64,000 bases of DNA, from assembly GCF_001999965.1 (NCBI RefSeq), contig NZ_CP019646.1:3162001-3226000 (forward strand), written 5' to 3'. Source of the stretch: Limihaloglobus sulfuriphilus. GTDB taxonomy: Bacteria > Planctomycetota > Phycisphaerae > Sedimentisphaerales > Sedimentisphaeraceae. Position 1 is the stretch's first letter, and each line of letters starts with the position of its first letter. The position numbers and the translations under genes were made by a program. Of the stretch, positions 53,417 to 63,115 are shown in pieces. The notes under the pieces are model-generated. The model had not been told where the DNA came from and made no database searches. It saw nothing but the letters and a program-made list of their open reading frames with translations.

Positions 53417-55687
53417 CTAATTCTCAACCAACACTACCTCGTTATCAATGAGCACGACAATTTCGCCTTTGAGCGTGAGCAGTGACTGGCGGCTGCGGCG
53501 GGCGAGTTTTTCGGCAAGCTCGAAGTACGCATCAGAGCCGAACTGTATTATTCGTTCAGGCCGAATTGAATCGGTGTTGTTTACAAGCCGCGAATCTACC
53601 CATCGATTTGACTTTTGATAGAACGTCCGATCTCCGAGCTGGCGTATTGAATTGAAACGCACATGTTTCATCTTTGAATCGTAAAATTCATTGCTGTAGT
53701 TTAGAGTTGTCTGTGACTTTCGCCTGGCATAATTATAACTCTGGCTGACCGCGTCCATACCCGAGCGGCTGCTTATCGCTCTGCTGCGAAACATATCCGC
53801 CGCTTCTCTGCGTATCGCTTCCGGCTCGGCGAGGCTCATTCCCTCATTGGCGAGAAACGCGGTGTATTCTGTAAGTATGCCGAACTCCGTCGAGATGCGT
53901 ATGACCTCATCGACAAGCTCTTTTATCCTGGGATCGTTTGTGTTTGCATCTGCTCCCGCTTGTCTGATACTCTCTGTCAAGACGGCGATCTTCCTGCCCG
54001 CCCACAGCCGCGGCACAAAGCTGTAGCCCGGGTCGGCCTTATCGAAGCTGAACGCGAAATCAAAGCTGCGATGAGTGCCCCGGTAGTTTCCCGAGAGTCG
54101 AAACGTCAGCGGGCGGCTGCCGACATACTTGCCAAGAAGCACAATCTGCTCATCCTCGTAAACATCTGCTATTCTGCCGGGCAGTATATCAAGTGTCCTG
54201 CCGATGGCGGGTGTGCCGTCTGCCTCGAGTATCTCCAGCCGCACATCTGTGAATACCGGCCCGGTAAGCCTTTCAAAGACCCGTCCGATCTTAACCTCGA
54301 TATCCTCCGCTGGAAGTATAAACTCCGAGCGTCCGCCGGAGACTTCGGCAATGCGGTCAAGAAGCGGCGCGTTGAGGTCAACGCCGACACCGATTGTAAA
54401 CACGCGGCGGTTGTGTGGGTTTTGTTTTTCGGCAAGGGCGGCTATCTCTTTCTCGCCTGTCCGGTTGACTGTTGGCAGACCGTCTGTGAGAAACAGAACA
54501 ACCGGCAGCCTGCCGGCGTTTGGCGCCTGGGCAAGCGCGCCTTCGAGTGCTTCATAGATGTTTGTTCCGCCGGAAGCGGTTGTGCCGGCGAGATAGCTCT
54601 GGGCTGATTTGAATGTGTCATTGTTTTTCTCAACCGGCGAGACAGAAAACCACTCCACGCTGTTGCTGTAGATGGCGATATTGAATAATTCGCCGTCTTC
54701 AAGTCCCGCGATAATCTGCAGCGCGGACTCTTTTACCTGTTCGAGTTTCTCGCCGCGCATACTTCCCGAGCGGTCAATAACCAGCGTCAGTTCACGTTTT
54801 ATCGCCGGCGTTTCTTTGGGCTTTTTCTGCGTGCCCAATCCGGCAAGCAGCATGAAATAGCCGCCGTTAACTGAAGACTGCGGATATGCAAACAGCGACG
54901 CAGCCGGCCCGCCGGAGTTGACAATGAAAGAGAGATGAAACCGCCCCGGGTTTTTTCTTGAACCGGAAGAAACGTTTACGGTTAAATTGCCGGCTGATAT
55001 TCTATGGGTAACAATCTCATGGCTCGAGGAGTACACGGCTGATACGGGGTTTGAGTTTTTTATGTTGGCGGTTATCTGCCACGGTACATCGTACTCGAGC
55101 GATTCGCTTCGGCCGAGATAGTAATCAATCCGGTCATGCTCACGCCGGAGCAGATGTTCATAGGTAATAACCAGCTTCTGCCTGCCGCGGGGCTCAACGG
55201 GAAACACGCTTGAGCGGACCAGCTTATGCCCGGCAAGCTCAACGAGCGCCGGATCGATTATCCGGTTCACCAGATCGCGGTAAATCCGTCTCGCCTCGCC
55301 GCGTTCATGGATACGTGCGGATATCGCAGTGCCGGGGCCGTCATAGGCGAAGCCTTTTATCACCGCATCATCAGGCACCGGCAGAACCAGCTCTGCCTCC
55401 TGCCGGCGGTTTGTATTGTTTATGATGTGTATCTCGAGTGTAGTTGCCGCGGCGGTCTCGTTGATGTCGATAAGCGCGTTGACGTTTGTTATCTCAATAG
55501 CCCGGCCTCTGCCTGGGACAAAACCGAACCGCCCAATCTGGGGCACAATTGTATTGGAAACGGCCGACGTTGATTCGGCGGTTGAGTCTGCCGGCGATGT
55601 TGTAACATGCTCGAGTGCACAAACGCACGCGGCACAGATTAGAATTGCCGCCGGCGCAAATTTAAGATAGATATGTTTTACTCGCAT
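53417..55687 (-). CDS. VIT and VWA domain protein
   Basis: 756 residues with an N-terminal signal peptide (to about residue 25). A VIT (inter-alpha-trypsin inhibitor) domain comes first (ANTTLEI-like strand, AELVLPVPDDAVIKGFAYDG). A VWA domain with MIDAS LTLVIDRSGSMRGEKLEQVK and FLTDGLPTVNRTG follows. The C-terminal region has ITEYTAFLANEG-type strands typical of this protein family. Homologues in proteobacteria are sortase targets, but no LPXTG-like end is present here. Probably surface adhesion or envelope sensing (inference). It is downstream of the histidine kinase on the same strand. Confidence 0.88.
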   Translation of the reverse strand: MRVKHIYLKFAPAAILICAACVCALEHVTTSPADSTAESTSAVSNTIVPQIGRFGFVPGRGRAIEITNVNALIDINETAAATTLEIHIINNTNRRQEAELVLPVPDDAVIKGFAYDGPGTAISARIHERGEARRIYRDLVNRIIDPALVELAGHKLVRSSVFPVEPRGRQKLVITYEHLLRREHDRIDYYLGRSESLEYDVPWQITANIKNSNPVSAVYSSSHEIVTHRISAGNLTVNVSSGSRKNPGRFHLSFIVNSGGPAASLFAYPQSSVNGGYFMLLAGLGTQKKPKETPAIKRELTLVIDRSGSMRGEKLEQVKESALQIIAGLEDGELFNIAIYSNSVEWFSVSPVEKNNDTFKSAQSYLAGTTASGGTNIYEALEGALAQAPNAGRLPVVLFLTDGLPTVNRTGEKEIAALAEKQNPHNRRVFTIGVGVDLNAPLLDRIAEVSGGRSEFILPAEDIEVKIGRVFERLTGPVFTDVRLEILEADGTPAIGRTLDILPGRIADVYEDEQIVLLGKYVGSRPLTFRLSGNYRGTHRSFDFAFSFDKADPGYSFVPRLWAGRKIAVLTESIRQAGADANTNDPRIKELVDEVIRISTEFGILTEYTAFLANEGMSLAEPEAIRREAADMFRSRAISSRSGMDAVSQSYNYARRKSQTTLNYSNEFYDSKMKHVRFNSIRQLGDRTFYQKSNRWVDSRLVNNTDSIRPERIIQFGSDAYFELAEKLARRSRQSLLTLKGEIVVLIDNEVVLVEN

Positions 55688-55791
55688 TTTAATCTCCTTT
55701 GATTTTCGACTGTATGCTTCATATAATCAGTATAGCACACAAACCGAAATGGTTTTGTAAAAGGATTGTAAAAACATAAATAGGCAGTAGT

Positions 55792-56140
55792 GTAGAGAAA
55801 ATTCACGAATTTTCTCAATTTGAGATTTGAAATATGAGATAGTTGTTTTAGACAGGATTTACCCGTCACTTGTTTCACTTTTTTAATATGTTAGAAAAAT
55901 AAGTGACGGGTTAACCCTGTCCAATAATTAAAAAGTTAAGAGATAAGTAGGGCAAGCGTCCCCGCTTGCCGTTTCAATGTCAACCGAGGACGGTTGACCT
56001 ACTTAGTAAGAGTACACGCTTCAGCGTGCAAAACACCCCGTCTTTCGGTCACCCCTCTAAAAGAGGGGAATTGAGAAAGAGAAGTATAATAAAACTTCAA
56101 TCCCTTCAATAACTTCATGGTCGAAATACATTCCTGTCTA
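55792..56140. repeat. Repeat cluster in inverted order
   Basis: AT-stem hairpin with foot GTAG (55792-55816); 10-bp inverted repeat CCCGTCACTT/AAGTGACGGG (55862-55871, 55901-55910); paired unit GTAG-GGCAAGCG...CGGTTGAC-CTAC (55947-56002); palindrome GTACACGCTTCAGCGTGC (56012-56029); inverted R2 fragment (56082-56140). It is the reverse-complement layout of the clusters at 3292 and 58327. No gene is seen in the 488-base gap. Confidence 0.85.
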
Positions 56141-56175
56141 AAAAAAACCGTTGTTGTTGGCCTTTTCTTTTCCGT

Positions 56176-58266
56176 TTATTTCAGGCACACCCTGAACACT
56201 ACGCCCGTAGGTTTTATGTTCTGGAAATCAACGAAGCCGCCGTGCGCCTGGGCGAATTTCCGTACCAGCGCCAGGCCCAGGCCGCTGCCGGTTGTCTCAC
56301 GGGTTGACTCATCTTCGAGCCGGTAGAACTCTTCGAATATTTTTTTCCTTCGGCTGTGCGGAATTCCCGGGCCGCGGTCTTCTACCTCGATAAAGACCGA
56401 GCCGCCTTTTGGCAGGGTGCGGATGATTATCGTTTTATCATCAGCGTTGCGGGCATATTTAATCGCGTTGTCAATCAGGTTCACCAATATCTGCGTAACC
56501 GCGTCTGAATCGAATTTTGTTTCATCGATTTCGCCGGGCTCGAATCTAAGCTCAAAGCCGTTCTCAACCGCATACGGCCGGATCGTATTGACAGCGGCAC
56601 CGACACAGTCGTTTATATTTCCCGCGGCAAACGCGTATTCCTTGCGGCCTTTCTGGATTCGTGAAAAGTCCAGCACATTGTCCACAAGCCGGCTGAGCCG
56701 CTCGCTCTCGGTACGCATGTTGCGGTAATAATCTTTGGTTTTTTGCGGCGAGCTTACCCAGCCGTTTTCGAGCATCTCCGAGTACATCCGTATCGAAGTC
56801 AGCGGCGTGCGGAGCTCGTGCGATACCGCGGAGATAAAGTCGTCTTTTTTCTTTGCCAGCTGAAGCTGCGCGTGCATGTTTTTCCACACACTGAACATGG
56901 CATACCCAACCGCCAGCATGACAACGGCAATAATCCCGGCGTACCAGCGTTTCATCTGGGACACCTGCCGACCCAGCCGCAGCGGGTCAGTCTCAAAGAG
57001 ATTTATCACCATGCCGCCAAACTCAAAGTCCAGCACAGCGCTGAGTGTCGCTTCGCTGATGCGGGCGCTGTCAACCTCGAATCTCATTCCGCTGCGGATA
57101 AACCTCCGGGCGGAATTTCGCATCAGCTCAAGCAGCTCATTTTCATTGAGCCTGAAACCCTGCATGAAATGCTTATCCTCGATAGTAATGTGGCGGAGCA
57201 TAAACACGCTGCCGTTAAAGATGGATCCGCTGTCGGTTTTGTCCTCAATAAAAACAGGAACAAAAGGCTCAATGCGGATCTGAACGGTTTCCTCCCTGGC
57301 GGCGGCGGCCGCCGGCTGGGCAATATCCTTCACTGCTTCGGTGTCTTCTCCGGTCTCATCCTTTTCGTAGTAAAGCCTGCTTCGGGCAGCGGCTGTTTCG
57401 GGGGCTTTGGCAAGTGCGGAGCTTTTAATCTCTTCGCTTGAGGTTTCAGACTTTTTCTCGCTGTCTGTCCGGCTCTCTGCCGCCGCACTGAACATGTCCG
57501 CAGACCGTGCGGATGCAGTTTTCATCTTGGCCGCGGCAGGTCGGTCTGTGTCGGAAATTGAGTCAACCTGCGCCCGGTTAGAGGTTACCACCGACCGCTT
57601 TTGCGCAATCACCTTGGCCTGCTGTTTTTCCGGACTAAACACCTCGAGTGATAACTGCTGTGTCCTGTCCTCGCTTAAACTTTGCTGCCGATCGCTTTTT
57701 TGCCCGTCGGTTTCACCGCCGGAGGAATATACATCAAAGCGATAGCTAAATCGTGCGTGCGGGTCTTCAAGCTCAACGTCCGGGCGGCTGAAAAAAACAC
57801 CTTCATCAGAATTGAGCCGTCCCAGAAGATTGCTCTTAATTTTCTGAATATACGTGTAAATCTGGCTCTGTTTAGCCTGCGGTTTTTGCTGCTCGCCCGC
57901 CGGCAGGTACGGAGTAATAACCGTGCCGTCCGATTCGATCTGGAAGTAACCGCCGGCAAGCCCGTTGTTGAACTTATCCGCCAGCGGTGAGCGAAGCAGC
58001 GGCATTTCCTGCTGATCAGGCGCGAGATTCTCAGGCACATAGGCGTACTGATAATCGCTGTAGGGCCGCTGCTGTTCGGCGTCGATGAATTCACGAATCT
58101 TCTGCCGCACATCAAGGCGGATCTGCTCGGCGACGGCGGTGAACTCACCGTATCTGCTGCCGGCAAGCCCGTCCGCCCATTTGATTATGGCATGACGGCC
58201 AAGCAGTGCCAGCCCGCAGGCCGAGCCGAGTATTATTATCGCAAGTATTGTTAATCGTTTATACAT
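56176..58266 (-). CDS. Membrane sensor histidine kinase
   Basis: 696 residues. A transmembrane segment near residues 8-24, a large (~400-residue) extracytoplasmic part rich in Gln/Ser/Ala, and a second membrane segment at about 435-455 (WYAGIIAVVMLAVGYAMFSV). HisKA with SHELRTPLTS (H about 483), then HATPase: NLIDNAIKY (N box), DRGPGIP and GSGLGLAL. No HAMP is visible. The cognate regulator is the OmpR-type gene at 58647, but 380 bases of repeats separate them. The signal is unknown. Confidence 0.93.
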   Translation of the reverse strand: MYKRLTILAIIILGSACGLALLGRHAIIKWADGLAGSRYGEFTAVAEQIRLDVRQKIREFIDAEQQRPYSDYQYAYVPENLAPDQQEMPLLRSPLADKFNNGLAGGYFQIESDGTVITPYLPAGEQQKPQAKQSQIYTYIQKIKSNLLGRLNSDEGVFFSRPDVELEDPHARFSYRFDVYSSGGETDGQKSDRQQSLSEDRTQQLSLEVFSPEKQQAKVIAQKRSVVTSNRAQVDSISDTDRPAAAKMKTASARSADMFSAAAESRTDSEKKSETSSEEIKSSALAKAPETAAARSRLYYEKDETGEDTEAVKDIAQPAAAAAREETVQIRIEPFVPVFIEDKTDSGSIFNGSVFMLRHITIEDKHFMQGFRLNENELLELMRNSARRFIRSGMRFEVDSARISEATLSAVLDFEFGGMVINLFETDPLRLGRQVSQMKRWYAGIIAVVMLAVGYAMFSVWKNMHAQLQLAKKKDDFISAVSHELRTPLTSIRMYSEMLENGWVSSPQKTKDYYRNMRTESERLSRLVDNVLDFSRIQKGRKEYAFAAGNINDCVGAAVNTIRPYAVENGFELRFEPGEIDETKFDSDAVTQILVNLIDNAIKYARNADDKTIIIRTLPKGGSVFIEVEDRGPGIPHSRRKKIFEEFYRLEDESTRETTGSGLGLALVRKFAQAHGGFVDFQNIKPTGVVFRVCLK

Positions 58267-58326
58267 TTTAATCAGGAATTAAGGAAATCCGCAGATTATA
58301 TTTTTCTGTTATTTTTTTGGTTCTTC

Positions 58327-58631
58327 GTAGGTCGGGCTTTCAGCCCGACACTAAGTAGGTCAACCGTCCTCGGTTGACATTGAAACGGCAAGCGGGGACG
58401 CTTGCCCTACTTAAATCTTAACTTTTTAATTCTATTAGACAGGATTTACAAGATAGACAAGATTAATTTTTTATTAACCATGAAGCTATTGAAGAAATTG
58501 AAGTTTTTATTATATCTTTTCTTCATGTCCTTCATGTTCTTCATGGTAAATTCAAATCCTGTAAATCATGTCTATTTTATTTATCTCAAATCTGAAATCT
58601 CAAATTGAGAAAATTCGTGAATTTTCTCTAC
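58327..58631. repeat. REP-like hairpin cluster between regulator and kinase genes
   Basis: Hairpin GTCGGGCT-TTC-AGCCCGAC with foot GTAG (58327-58349); paired unit GTAG (58355-58358), GTCAACCG/CGGTTGAC, linker ATTGAAAC, GGCAAGCG/CGCTTGCC, CTAC (58407-58410); R2 copy (58434-58606); hairpin GAGAAAATTC-GT-GAATTTTCTC (58607-58628) with CTAC (58628-58631). Confidence 0.88.
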
Positions 58632-58646
58632 AATATTGTCTGATTC

Positions 58647-59339
58647 TCAATCAACATACATATATCCCGCGCCGCGAACTGTTACGATAATCTGCGGCGA
58701 GGCGGGGTCGGTTTCGATCTTACCGCGGAGTTTGGCTATATGCATATCGGTTGTCCGAGTTTCCACGCCGGTCATGTCGTCGTCCCAGACCTGACGGTAC
58801 AGCTCCTCGCGGCTGACAACCCGCCCGGGGTTGGCGGCGAAATACTGTATCATCGATGCCTCACGTGAGGTTATCGTCTGCCCGCGCCCATCCCTGCTGA
58901 TGCGCAGCGCTGCGGTATCGACATCCCAGCCGCCGAACGAAAACGCCCGCCCCACGGCACGTGCCGGATCGGTGCGGCGGAGAACCGCGTTAACCCTTGC
59001 CAGAAGCTCCTCGAGCGAAAACGGTTTGGTGATATAGTCATCGGCTCCGGAATTGAGCCCTGCGACCTTGTCTTTTTCCCGGCCTTTGGCGGTCAGCATG
59101 ATGATCGGGGTCTGGATATCCTGTTTTCGCCACATCGCGCATAGCTGCTCGCCGCTGACCTTTGGCAGCATCAGATCCAGCAGGATAACATCAAACCGCT
59201 CTGCTTCGACAGCCGCCCTCGCCTCGATACCGTCGGCAGCCGCGGCGACAGCGAAGCCCTTGAACTCGAGGAAATCACACAAAGCCTGCCTGATCTTCTC
59301 CTCGTCTTCTACTATTAACACATGTACCGTTCTATCCAT
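58647..59339 (-). CDS. OmpR-family response regulator
   Basis: 230 residues. A receiver domain with acidic pocket VEDEE, phospho-acceptor D55 in VILLDLMLPK, the Thr of MLTAKG and Lys of ITKPF. A C-terminal winged helix of OmpR/PhoB type follows (REELYRQVWDDD, ETRTTDMHIAKLRGKIE). It is upstream of the histidine kinase on the same strand and probably controls the downstream VIT-VWA/VWA genes (inference). Confidence 0.95.
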   Translation of the reverse strand: MDRTVHVLIVEDEEKIRQALCDFLEFKGFAVAAAADGIEARAAVEAERFDVILLDLMLPKVSGEQLCAMWRKQDIQTPIIMLTAKGREKDKVAGLNSGADDYITKPFSLEELLARVNAVLRRTDPARAVGRAFSFGGWDVDTAALRISRDGRGQTITSREASMIQYFAANPGRVVSREELYRQVWDDDMTGVETRTTDMHIAKLRGKIETDPASPQIIVTVRGAGYMYVD

Positions 59340-59606
59340 AATATATGTATTATATGCCCTAAAGCCGGATTCGTTTGTAAAAAATTTGTAAAACCTTTAT
59401 TTTCGGCCGTGTATCTGTTAAACCTATAATTTCAAATCTCATATTCAAAAGATTCACTTCCCGATACGCCGGGACTCAAACGGGCTCAGCAAAACCGATT
59501 TTACGGCTATAACGTTAATTTTTCTATGGATATACCGTTTTTTTCGTTTATAATGCGCACTTTGTAAGGTGATAAACGAAAATATTTTATTTTTGGAGAA
59601 CTGACT

Positions 59607-61193
59607 ATGTATAAAATTCTGATTTCAGACAAACTTGCCCAGGAAGGCGTTGATATACTCAATTCCATCGACGGTGTGGAACCGGTTGTAAACACAGGAC
59701 TTTCGGAAGATGAGCTTTGTGAAATAATCGGCGAATATGACGGGCTTATTATTCGCAGCGCCACCACCGTCAGCGAGAAAGTGCTTGCCGCGGCGACAAA
59801 ACTAAAGGCGGTAGCCCGTGCCGGCGTCGGTGTTGACAATATCAACATCCCCGAGGCGACGCGCAAGGGCGTAATCGTCATGAACACCCCCGGCGGAAAC
59901 ACGACAAGCGCCGCCGAGCACACAATGGCTTTGATGCTTTCGCTCTCGCGTAACGTTGTGCCTGCGTGCAACAGCCTCAAGGCAGGCGCGTGGGATCGCA
60001 AGAAATATACCGGTAACCAGCTTTGCGGCAAGACCTTAGGCGTTATAGGCATGGGGCGTATAGGAATGTCCGTCGTCAAGATGGCACTTGGTTTTGACAT
60101 GAAGATCATGGGCTATGACCCGTTTGCCGTGCCCGAAAAGGCAAAAGAAATGGGCGTGCAGGTAGTTACTGATCTAAACGAAATATACAAAACGGCAGAC
60201 TATATCAGTCTGCATATTCCCCGCAACGAGCAGACCACGAATATGATCGGTGCCGAGCAGTTCAAGATGATGAAACCCACCGCCCGCATAGTCAACTGTG
60301 CCCGCGGCGGCATCATCAATGAGCCAGACCTCTATGCCGCACTCGAAGCCGGAGAAATCGCAGGTGCCGCACTGGACGTATTCCCCAAAGAGCCCCCAAC
60401 AGAAACCGGCTTTACTAAACACGATAACTGCCTTGTAACGCCTCACTTAGGTGCCAGTACCGAAGAGGCGCAGATAGAGGTCGCCGTAGAGGCCGCCCAG
60501 ATCATCGCAGACGCGATCAAGGGCGGACCTATCCGCAACGCACTCAACGCACCGGCCGTCGGCGCTGCTACTCCAAAGGTAGTTACTGGTTACGCCGAGC
60601 TGGCACAGAAAATCGGCAGGCTGATGGCGGCTACGATTGTCGGCCCGGTCAAAAGCGTTCAGGTTGATTATCGCGGCTCTATCGCCGAAAAAGATATATC
60701 AGCCGTTACAACAGCCTTCTCTATCGGGCTGCTGCAGGCCAATCTCGATGTGCCGGTTAACATCGTAAACGTTGGGCTGCTGGCAAAAGAACGCGGCATA
60801 ACGATTGACGAGCTCAAGAATGCCGATTCGAAAGACATCGCATCGAGCTTCACCGCACAGGTCGCCACAGACAAGGGTACTCGCAGCATTACCGGCACGG
60901 TCTATTCCGAGGGCGTGGCCAGGATCGTCTCCATTGATGGTTATATGGTTGAATTCTCGCCCGAGGGCCCGGTTATGGTCATCTTTAACGACGACAAACC
61001 CGGCGTTATCGGCTCGGTTGGCACCGTCTGCGGACAGCACGGCGTAAACATCTGCACAATGGGTGTCGGCCAGAAAACAGACGGAACAGCAGTTCTTGCC
61101 GTAAGCCTCGACAAAAAACCCGGTGAAGAAGCAATCGCACAGATGAAAAAGCTCGACTTTGTTAACGAGCTCTACACCTGTGACCTCTGCTGA
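59607..61193 (+). CDS. serA: D-3-phosphoglycerate dehydrogenase
   Basis: First enzyme of serine synthesis. 528 residues, the long form: catalytic substrate domain (GVGVDNINIPEATRKG), NAD domain GVIGMGRIGMSV, CARGGIINEPDL with the substrate/NAD Arg, TPHLGAS with the catalytic His, then an intervening domain and a C-terminal ACT domain (VIFNDDKPGVIGSVG) for serine feedback. The ATG follows TTTGGAGAACTGACT. A TATAAT at 59549-59554 may be its -10 box. A strong terminator follows. Confidence 0.96.
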   Translation: MYKILISDKLAQEGVDILNSIDGVEPVVNTGLSEDELCEIIGEYDGLIIRSATTVSEKVLAAATKLKAVARAGVGVDNINIPEATRKGVIVMNTPGGNTTSAAEHTMALMLSLSRNVVPACNSLKAGAWDRKKYTGNQLCGKTLGVIGMGRIGMSVVKMALGFDMKIMGYDPFAVPEKAKEMGVQVVTDLNEIYKTADYISLHIPRNEQTTNMIGAEQFKMMKPTARIVNCARGGIINEPDLYAALEAGEIAGAALDVFPKEPPTETGFTKHDNCLVTPHLGASTEEAQIEVAVEAAQIIADAIKGGPIRNALNAPAVGAATPKVVTGYAELAQKIGRLMAATIVGPVKSVQVDYRGSIAEKDISAVTTAFSIGLLQANLDVPVNIVNVGLLAKERGITIDELKNADSKDIASSFTAQVATDKGTRSITGTVYSEGVARIVSIDGYMVEFSPEGPVMVIFNDDKPGVIGSVGTVCGQHGVNICTMGVGQKTDGTAVLAVSLDKKPGEEAIAQMKKLDFVNELYTCDLC

Positions 61194-61219
61194 TAAAGCC
61201 GAACTAACATTTAAAGCCC

Positions 61220-61257
61220 AACGGCCCGGCCGGCACAAACTGCCCCGGGCCGTTTTT
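61220..61257 (+). terminator. Rho-independent terminator of serA
   Basis: AACGGCCCGG (61220-61229) pairs with CCGGGCCGTT (61245-61254), followed by TTT. Lies 27 bases after the stop. Confidence 0.93.
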
Positions 61258-61267
61258 ACTGTGAGGT

Positions 61268-61993
61268 TTATACAAAAGCCGATGAAGTTATAAGAGGCAT
61301 TTCGTCGTAAACCTGCCCATTGAGCTTGCGACCAGTCTTCTTTTTGTTTACACCGCCCCATTGCTTGAAAAAGAAGGGCACAGCGGCTTCTGTACATTGC
61401 TGCTTGATATCATAGACCCATTCCTTCTCGATTGGTCTGGCCCCCGGGCCGGATTCTCCACCTACAATGACCCAGTTAATATTATCAAGATTCATATTTC
61501 CTACAGAGGAAAGAAGCGGTTCCATCGACAGAAAGCGAACCGCAGAAGGGACATTTCGCAAATCATCAATTCGGTATGCGCAATCAGCGTTTTCAACTGT
61601 AACCCCCATCCAAACATTATCAGGCCAGTTTAAAAGTGGTGCAAGCTCTGCCAGCCGTCGGGAACGTTTAGTGAGTACCTGGAATGTATGCCAGTTTGCA
61701 TGGTACATAACATTGAAAACTTCACGAATATAATCCAAAGGAATATCTTCATGGAAAAGATCACTCATTGAATTAACAAAAATTACCTGAGGCTTTTTCC
61801 ATTTCAATGGATTCTCTAAAACATGAGGGTGTAAAGTTACTTGAAAACCATTTACATAGTTAGCCTGTCCCATTGCCTGAAGTCGCCTGGCCATCCGTTC
61901 AGCATAACAGTTAGCACATCCGGCACTGATCTTAGTGCAGCCGGTAACCGGATTCCATGTCGATTCTGTCCATTCTATTTTTGTATTAGCCAT
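61268..61993 (-). CDS. DUF5131 (phage Gp37/Gp68-type) three-Cys-motif protein
   Basis: 241 residues. N-terminal WNPVTGCTKISAGCANCYAE holds three Cys in a CX6CX2C pattern resembling, but not equal to, radical-SAM cluster motifs. Then VFVNSMSDLFHED, TKRSRRL, WMGVTVEN, VIVGGESGPGARP and VPFFFKQWGG, all family signatures. Biochemical function is unknown. The ATG lies 8 bases inside the end of the TcmP gene, so the two are translationally coupled. AT-rich, as in transferred DNA. Confidence 0.9.
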   Translation of the reverse strand: MANTKIEWTESTWNPVTGCTKISAGCANCYAERMARRLQAMGQANYVNGFQVTLHPHVLENPLKWKKPQVIFVNSMSDLFHEDIPLDYIREVFNVMYHANWHTFQVLTKRSRRLAELAPLLNWPDNVWMGVTVENADCAYRIDDLRNVPSAVRFLSMEPLLSSVGNMNLDNINWVIVGGESGPGARPIEKEWVYDIKQQCTEAAVPFFFKQWGGVNKKKTGRKLNGQVYDEMPLITSSAFV

Positions 61994-62873
61994 TATCTTT
62001 ACCTATGATATCTTTTGCAATCTTTAATCCGGTTTGGTTGTTTGAAGCAAATGCAAAATGGAACAAAGGTACATTTTTTGAATTCCTTAAAACCAAAGGA
62101 GATTTAGTTACATATGTGAAAATTTCTTTAAGTCTTCTGATGTATAGATTTATGATTTTATTTATAGGTTTGTCAACTTTAGATGTTACTTCAATTTCAT
62201 CTTCAAAAAGAGTAGAGTGGCGGAATGTATGATAAAACTCCTCGCGAATTTCCTGTTCAGTCAAACCAAAGAAAGAGATCAGCTTCTCTAAATGAAGTAA
62301 TTTACCTTCCCTATCAAGCAATCGATTTACTATTACACCTGTAGGTACAAGTATCCAAAGGTCTGTTCTGGTATTCTTGAGTTTTTCTATAGATTTCCAG
62401 TTAATTTGCATCCCAAACGGGTCAAGAAGCACCAATGCAGCATATTTATTTGATGTTTTCATTATATCCGCTAATTCTAATAGAAATTTGTTACAATCTC
62501 CTGAACGAAATTGCAATCGCTTTGGTTCAATATTGTTTATTCCTGAAAGCCGGGACTGTAGTTGTTCGATAGCATTTTTGTTTAAGTCAATAAAATAATA
62601 CCAGTCAAATAACTGTTCTAAACTTAAAATTCTTTCTGCAGCACTTTGGTATAAATTTTCTTCTTCATTAGTAGCTGAAAAAAATAAGTCAGCCCTAAAT
62701 GTCTCGTCTTTTTGACCTCTTTCACCACTACCGGCAAATCCGTCAAAATATATAGTTTCCCAGTTATATTTGGTTTTATTATGGTTAAGTATTGTTAGAT
62801 AAGCATTAACATATTTTACGAAAGCCTCTAACTTTTGTTCTGTCCAATCTCCTCCCCATGAATTGTTAACCAT
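61986..62873 (-). CDS. tcmP: Three-Cys-motif partner protein TcmP
   Basis: About 295 residues, the regular partner of DUF5131 proteins. ATG 62873 is chosen because AAAGGG stands seven bases before it and the family opens near WGGDWTEQKLEAF; a GTG at 62906 is possible. Rossmann-like methyltransferase features: FDGFAGSG (motif-I-like), YYFIDLNKNAIEQL, and LVLLDPFGMQINW with the DPFG segment in place of motif IV. A nucleic-acid modification role is an inference. Confidence 0.85.
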   Translation of the reverse strand: MVNNSWGGDWTEQKLEAFVKYVNAYLTILNHNKTKYNWETIYFDGFAGSGERGQKDETFRADLFFSATNEEENLYQSAAERILSLEQLFDWYYFIDLNKNAIEQLQSRLSGINNIEPKRLQFRSGDCNKFLLELADIMKTSNKYAALVLLDPFGMQINWKSIEKLKNTRTDLWILVPTGVIVNRLLDREGKLLHLEKLISFFGLTEQEIREEFYHTFRHSTLFEDEIEVTSKVDKPINKIINLYIRRLKEIFTYVTKSPLVLRNSKNVPLFHFAFASNNQTGLKIAKDIIGKDNG

Positions 62874-63045
62874 GTTTGCGCCCTTTCGATAATGCAATAA
62901 CCACACTCTTAACCGCAGTGATCATCTTTAAAGACATCTTAGCTTATTGTAGATTTGACTTTATCATATGATATGCATAATGTCAATTGAAAATGCGCAA
63001 TATTGAATGACCCCGATGGACGGTTTGCTGTTATAATCTTATGTT

Positions 63046-63059
63046 CACACTTCAGTGTG
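63046..63059. repeat. Small CACACT/AGTGTG hairpin
   Basis: CACACTTCAGTGTG has the same layout as the CACGCTTCAGCGTG palindrome of the repeat clusters, with one compensated G-C to A-T change. Confidence 0.5.
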
Positions 63060-63115
63060 TTTGAAACAGTATAAGTCGTTTTTTGATCAGTCGATGCGCG
63101 AAATTCCCTGCCTGG

